64,000 bases of DNA, taken from positions 1-64,000 of the forward strand of contig JAHBVK010000020.1 of the NCBI GenBank assembly GCA_019637555.1. Reading direction: 5' to 3'. The first letter of the stretch is position 1, and each line of letters begins with the position of its first letter. Origin of the DNA: Anaerolineae bacterium (GTDB lineage Bacteria; Chloroflexota; Anaerolineae; Aggregatilineales; UBA2796). Shown one piece after another: positions 61,113 through 64,000 of the stretch. Position numbers and translations under genes: made by a program. Below the pieces are notes generated by a model that was not told where the DNA came from, did no database searches, and was given only the letters and a program-made list of their open reading frames with translations.

Positions 61113-63794
61113 ATGTTGTTGCTAAATACAAAACTTAATGCGCCGCCAGTCCGCACAGCGTATGTGCAGCGACTGGAACTGGTTCAACGCCTCAATAAAC
61201 TCCGCGATTACAAGCTGGCTCTAGTTATTGCTTCAGCCGGTTACGGCAAAACGTCACTGATAAGTGAGTGGATTGCACAGAGTCCACTAAGATCTGTTTG
61301 GTTTTCCATCGACGCTGGTGACAATGATCCGGTACGCTTTTGGGATTACGTGATCGCAGTCATTCAAACGATTTACCCTCAAATTGGAGAAGAAACACGT
61401 TCTCTCCTACATGAGCCGCAGCCTCTACCAATTGAGACAATCTTATCAACTCTCATCAACGAGCTTGCATCACTTCCTGACTCATTTGCCTTAGTGTTGG
61501 ACGATTATCACCTAATTGCATCTCCTGCTATCCATGAAGGAATGGTATTCCTTCTTGAACGTATGCCCGCCTTGATGCATATCATCATGACTACCCGTAC
61601 TGATCCGCCATTGCCTCTCGCACGGATGCGAGTTCGCAGCCAACTCCTCGAATTAAGGAGCGTAGATCTACGCTTCTCGCAGCAGCAGGTTGAATCCTTT
61701 TTCACGGATGTGATGGGGTTAACGCTCACTTCAAAAGAAGTAGCGGCACTAGATAACCGTGTCGAAGGTTGGATTGCTGGTCTGCAATTGGCAGGATTAG
61801 CTTTGCAGGGAAAGGGGGATCCTTCCGGATTCATCGAGTCATTTACGGGCGATCATCACTATGTACTTGATTATTTAGGCGATGAGATCCTTGACCGCCA
61901 ACCAGAAGCGATCCAGCAGTTTTTGCTTCAAACAAGTATCCTCGAACGCCTTAATGAAGACCTGTGTAACGCGCTCATGGGGACAGCGGATAGCCATTCC
62001 ATTCTTGACTATCTAGAACGCAATCATTTTTTCTTGGTCGCGTTGGATGATAAACGCCAATGGTATCGCTACCATCACCTATTCGCGGACTTTCTAAATT
62101 ACCGTCTGAAATTGAAGTATCCAGACCACTTGAAAGAGCTGCATCAACAGGCTTCGCTGTGGTTTGAAAACAACGGACTCCAAGGGGAAGCTATCAGCCA
62201 TGCACTCGCTGCTCAAGACAATGAAAGGGCAGCAGTGTTGGTGCAAAGCATTGCCGAAATACTCATCTGGCGCCGTGCCGAACATAATACGCTGCTCGGT
62301 TGGCTGACCGCCTTGCCGGACAGTACGCTTCAAAGTCATCCACGTTTGTATCTCTATCATGCATGGGTGCTCTATCTGACAAACCAGATGAGCACAGCCT
62401 ACCAACGTATTCGTAATGCTGAAAATGCACTTAATCAGACTGCCGATACTCCAGACCTATTGATTGCAGGCATGTTAGCCGCTGTTCATAGCACACTTAC
62501 GGGGGCGCATCAGCACTTCACCGAAACCCTCACGTTATCCAGAAAGGCATTGGAATTATTACCTGAAGAAGCCGTAAGCTGGCGCTGTATGGCTGCCATC
62601 AATCTAGGGGTAACCTGTGCCTATATTGGTGAAGTTCACGAAGCAGTAGAGGTTTTATCGTATGCAATGGAGTTGAGTCAGGAAACTGGCAGCTCATTCG
62701 CCATACTATCGGCATTCTGGCATCTTTCTTCACTTCAAACAGCGCAATTATCCCTCCGTGATGCCGAAACTACCTGCCAACAATTGGCGCACTCTGCAAA
62801 CATGCCGGGCTTACAACATTTCCCAATTAGCGGCTATGTCGCCCTGCTGTTGGGTGAAATCAGTATGGAGCGCAACGATCTAGACGCAGCAGAGCGCTAT
62901 CTATTGGAGAGCGCCGAGCAGATTAATCCGGAAAGCTTTCCGTTAGCACTGCTGCGGTCATATATCGGCTTGTCGCGCCTCAAAACCCTTCAGGGAGATG
63001 CTGACAGAGCGGCGTATTATTGGCAGCTTGCCGAGCAACTGGAACGGATGAGTAAGCTGCAAGGGCGCTCGACTTTGCTCTCGATCTCGCGGACACATCG
63101 CTTGTTAGCGCAAGGCAATCTTGATGCAGTGGAAGGCTGGGTAGCAGAGAATCAACTGGGACTCGATGACGAGTTTAGTTATCACCGCGAAACTTATTAC
63201 CTCCTCTTGGCGCGGTTATACATTGCTAGAGGGAATCTGGTTGATAAAGCGCTGCATCTACTGGATCGCATGGTAAAGCGCGCCGAAGTCAGCCAACGGA
63301 AGGGTAGCCTGATACGCGCGCTCATTTTGCAGGCAATCACGTTCCATGTATGCAATAACACTCAGCAAGCGACAGACTCGCTGGCGCGCGCGCTATCACT
63401 CGCTGAACAAGACCAACCGCTGAGGGTCTTCGCTGATGAAGGACAACCGATGGTGCTATTGCTGGAAAAAATCATTGATATGCAGCGCAAAAGTCAGCTT
63501 GTCGTGCCCATTTCATCCGGCTATATCGCCCGAATACTGGAAGCGCTGGGCAAGCGCAGTCAATCCCCCGCGCCAATCCGTCATACCGTTGGGCATTTCG
63601 CTGATGCCCTCAGTGCCCGCGAATTAGAAGTGCTGCGCCTGCTCGCGGATGGCATGGACAGCGGCGAGATCGCAGAGCGATTGGTTATCGCGGTTGATAC
63701 TGCGCGCAAGCATATCAAGAACATTTACAGCAAGCTTAATGTTCACAGCCGCTGGGAAGCAATCAAACACGCGGAAGAATACAGTTTGCTGTAA
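61113..63794 (+). CDS. MalT-like LuxR regulator (LAL family), 893 aa
   Basis: Large one-component ATP-dependent regulator. The N-terminal P-loop is SAGYGKTS (residues 41-48), with Walker B-like FALVLDDYHLI and the sensor pattern IIMTTRTDPPLPLARMR as in MalT. A winged-helix segment follows (about 250-340, including YRYHHLFADFL). The middle is a TPR-like helical array (about 360-810) that would bind the inducer. The C-terminal LuxR HTH (about 830-890) reads LSARELEVLRLLADGMDSGE, IAERLVIAVDTARKHIKNIY, SKLNVHSRWEAIKHA. Inducer unknown. The small cut gene after it is a likely target. Confidence 0.93.
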   Translation: MLLLNTKLNAPPVRTAYVQRLELVQRLNKLRDYKLALVIASAGYGKTSLISEWIAQSPLRSVWFSIDAGDNDPVRFWDYVIAVIQTIYPQIGEETRSLLHEPQPLPIETILSTLINELASLPDSFALVLDDYHLIASPAIHEGMVFLLERMPALMHIIMTTRTDPPLPLARMRVRSQLLELRSVDLRFSQQQVESFFTDVMGLTLTSKEVAALDNRVEGWIAGLQLAGLALQGKGDPSGFIESFTGDHHYVLDYLGDEILDRQPEAIQQFLLQTSILERLNEDLCNALMGTADSHSILDYLERNHFFLVALDDKRQWYRYHHLFADFLNYRLKLKYPDHLKELHQQASLWFENNGLQGEAISHALAAQDNERAAVLVQSIAEILIWRRAEHNTLLGWLTALPDSTLQSHPRLYLYHAWVLYLTNQMSTAYQRIRNAENALNQTADTPDLLIAGMLAAVHSTLTGAHQHFTETLTLSRKALELLPEEAVSWRCMAAINLGVTCAYIGEVHEAVEVLSYAMELSQETGSSFAILSAFWHLSSLQTAQLSLRDAETTCQQLAHSANMPGLQHFPISGYVALLLGEISMERNDLDAAERYLLESAEQINPESFPLALLRSYIGLSRLKTLQGDADRAAYYWQLAEQLERMSKLQGRSTLLSISRTHRLLAQGNLDAVEGWVAENQLGLDDEFSYHRETYYLLLARLYIARGNLVDKALHLLDRMVKRAEVSQRKGSLIRALILQAITFHVCNNTQQATDSLARALSLAEQDQPLRVFADEGQPMVLLLEKIIDMQRKSQLVVPISSGYIARILEALGKRSQSPAPIRHTVGHFADALSARELEVLRLLADGMDSGEIAERLVIAVDTARKHIKNIYSKLNVHSRWEAIKHAEEYSLL

Positions 63795-63880
63795 ATACCC
63801 CATCTGGGGTATGACACTACCCCACGCAGGCAACTACCCTGAAATGAGATTGTTCAACGTGTTGGTTTCATTTCAGGAGG
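63794..63880 (+). promoter_or_regulatory. Two hairpins before the partial gene, one overlapping its ribosome site
   Basis: ATACCCC (63794-63800), loop ATCT, GGGGTAT (63805-63811) directly after the regulator stop. Then CCTGAAATGA (63838-63847) and TCATTTCAGG (63868-63877), a 10-base inverted repeat whose right arm runs into the AGGAGG ribosome site (63875-63880). Confidence 0.5.
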
Positions 63881-63887
63881 CTCTGTC

Positions 63888-64000
63888 ATGCAGCTCAATT
63901 CATTCTCTTCATCAAACGGCGATGCCATCACGATAGCGGCAGCATCCAGGTCGTTGCCTATTAAGCGAGGCTATCAATGGTGGGGATTAAGAATCGTTGC
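63888..64000 (+). CDS. Start of an unidentified protein, cut by the window end
   Basis: Open from ATG 63888 to the end of the window, 37 complete codons. AGGAGG lies 7 bases upstream. The visible part is a Ser/Ala-rich tail (MQLNSFSSSNGDAITIAAAS) followed by LPIKRGYQWWGLRIV, which looks like the edge of a first membrane helix. Probably an integral membrane protein; family not recognisable. Placed right after the LAL regulator, which may control it. Confidence 0.6.
   Translation, partial: MQLNSFSSSNGDAITIAAASRSLPIKRGYQWWGLRIV

Noticed and set aside
1-64000. tRNA or rRNA genes, prophage, integrase or transposase
   Set aside because: Intergenic gaps were read for T-loop-like strings, long stems and recombinase motifs; none was convincing.

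Overview
The window looks like chromosomal DNA of a Chloroflexota bacterium, probably Anaerolineae-like. This is an inference from style, not from a marker gene. The clues are exported proteins and lipoproteins with long Thr-Pro (TPT) stalks, an orphan Flp-type pilin, TPR proteins with one membrane anchor, a very large secreted protein made of repeated beta-sandwich modules, a MalT-like (LAL) LuxR regulator, and frequent GTG/TTG starts. No rRNA, tRNA, CRISPR array, prophage or insertion sequence was recognised.

Layout. 0-5.7 kb: a Flp pilin with a terminator, a small unknown gene, then a plus-strand run of two ABC sugar-type permeases (the first with a large extra membrane region), a YbaK-type editing protein, and a LMW protein phosphatase next to a fructosamine-3-kinase, which looks like a protein-repair pair. 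Tandem CTTAAC repeats spaced like Pho boxes lie before the permeases. 5.7-13 kb: one minus-strand gene for a 2437-residue secreted protein with about 21 PPC-like modules. 13-26 kb: GNAT, TPR/TPT membrane protein, purH, hydrolase plus MORN protein, Hsp20, Lon with a low-complexity insert, a lone receiver domain, and a PHP + AlbA_2 + AT-hook-like fusion. 26-36 kb: orphan DUF433 protein, two acyl-CoA dehydrogenase family genes, membrane-anchored envelope proteins, a TetR/oxidoreductase pair, plsY, and a LysM-M23 endopeptidase.

36.7-43.8 kb is a minus-strand gene run: a CHAT-like protein without its catalytic residues and with a membrane anchor and CARDB-like ectodomain, aroA, a coiled-coil protein, a TPT lipoprotein, a membrane-anchored SGNH protein, and a universal stress protein whose ribosome site lies in a perfect hairpin. 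44-64 kb is a more accessory stretch: TetR regulators beside small enzymes (SDR, SnoaL-like, cupin), each with visible operator-like repeats; a broken gene; a 7TM-PAS histidine kinase; an MddA-like methyltransferase divergent from a LuxR-hydrolase fusion; a secreted clostripain-type peptidase; a BNR-repeat protein translationally coupled to a MoaD/ThiS-like protein; and a LAL regulator followed by a gene cut by the window end.

Common themes are envelope display (stalks, modules, LysM, pilin), protein quality control (Lon, Hsp20, deglycation pair) and local one-component regulation. The least explained items are the PHP-AlbA_2-AT-hook protein, the pseudo-CHAT receptor-like protein, the modular giant protein, and the BNR/MoaD pair.
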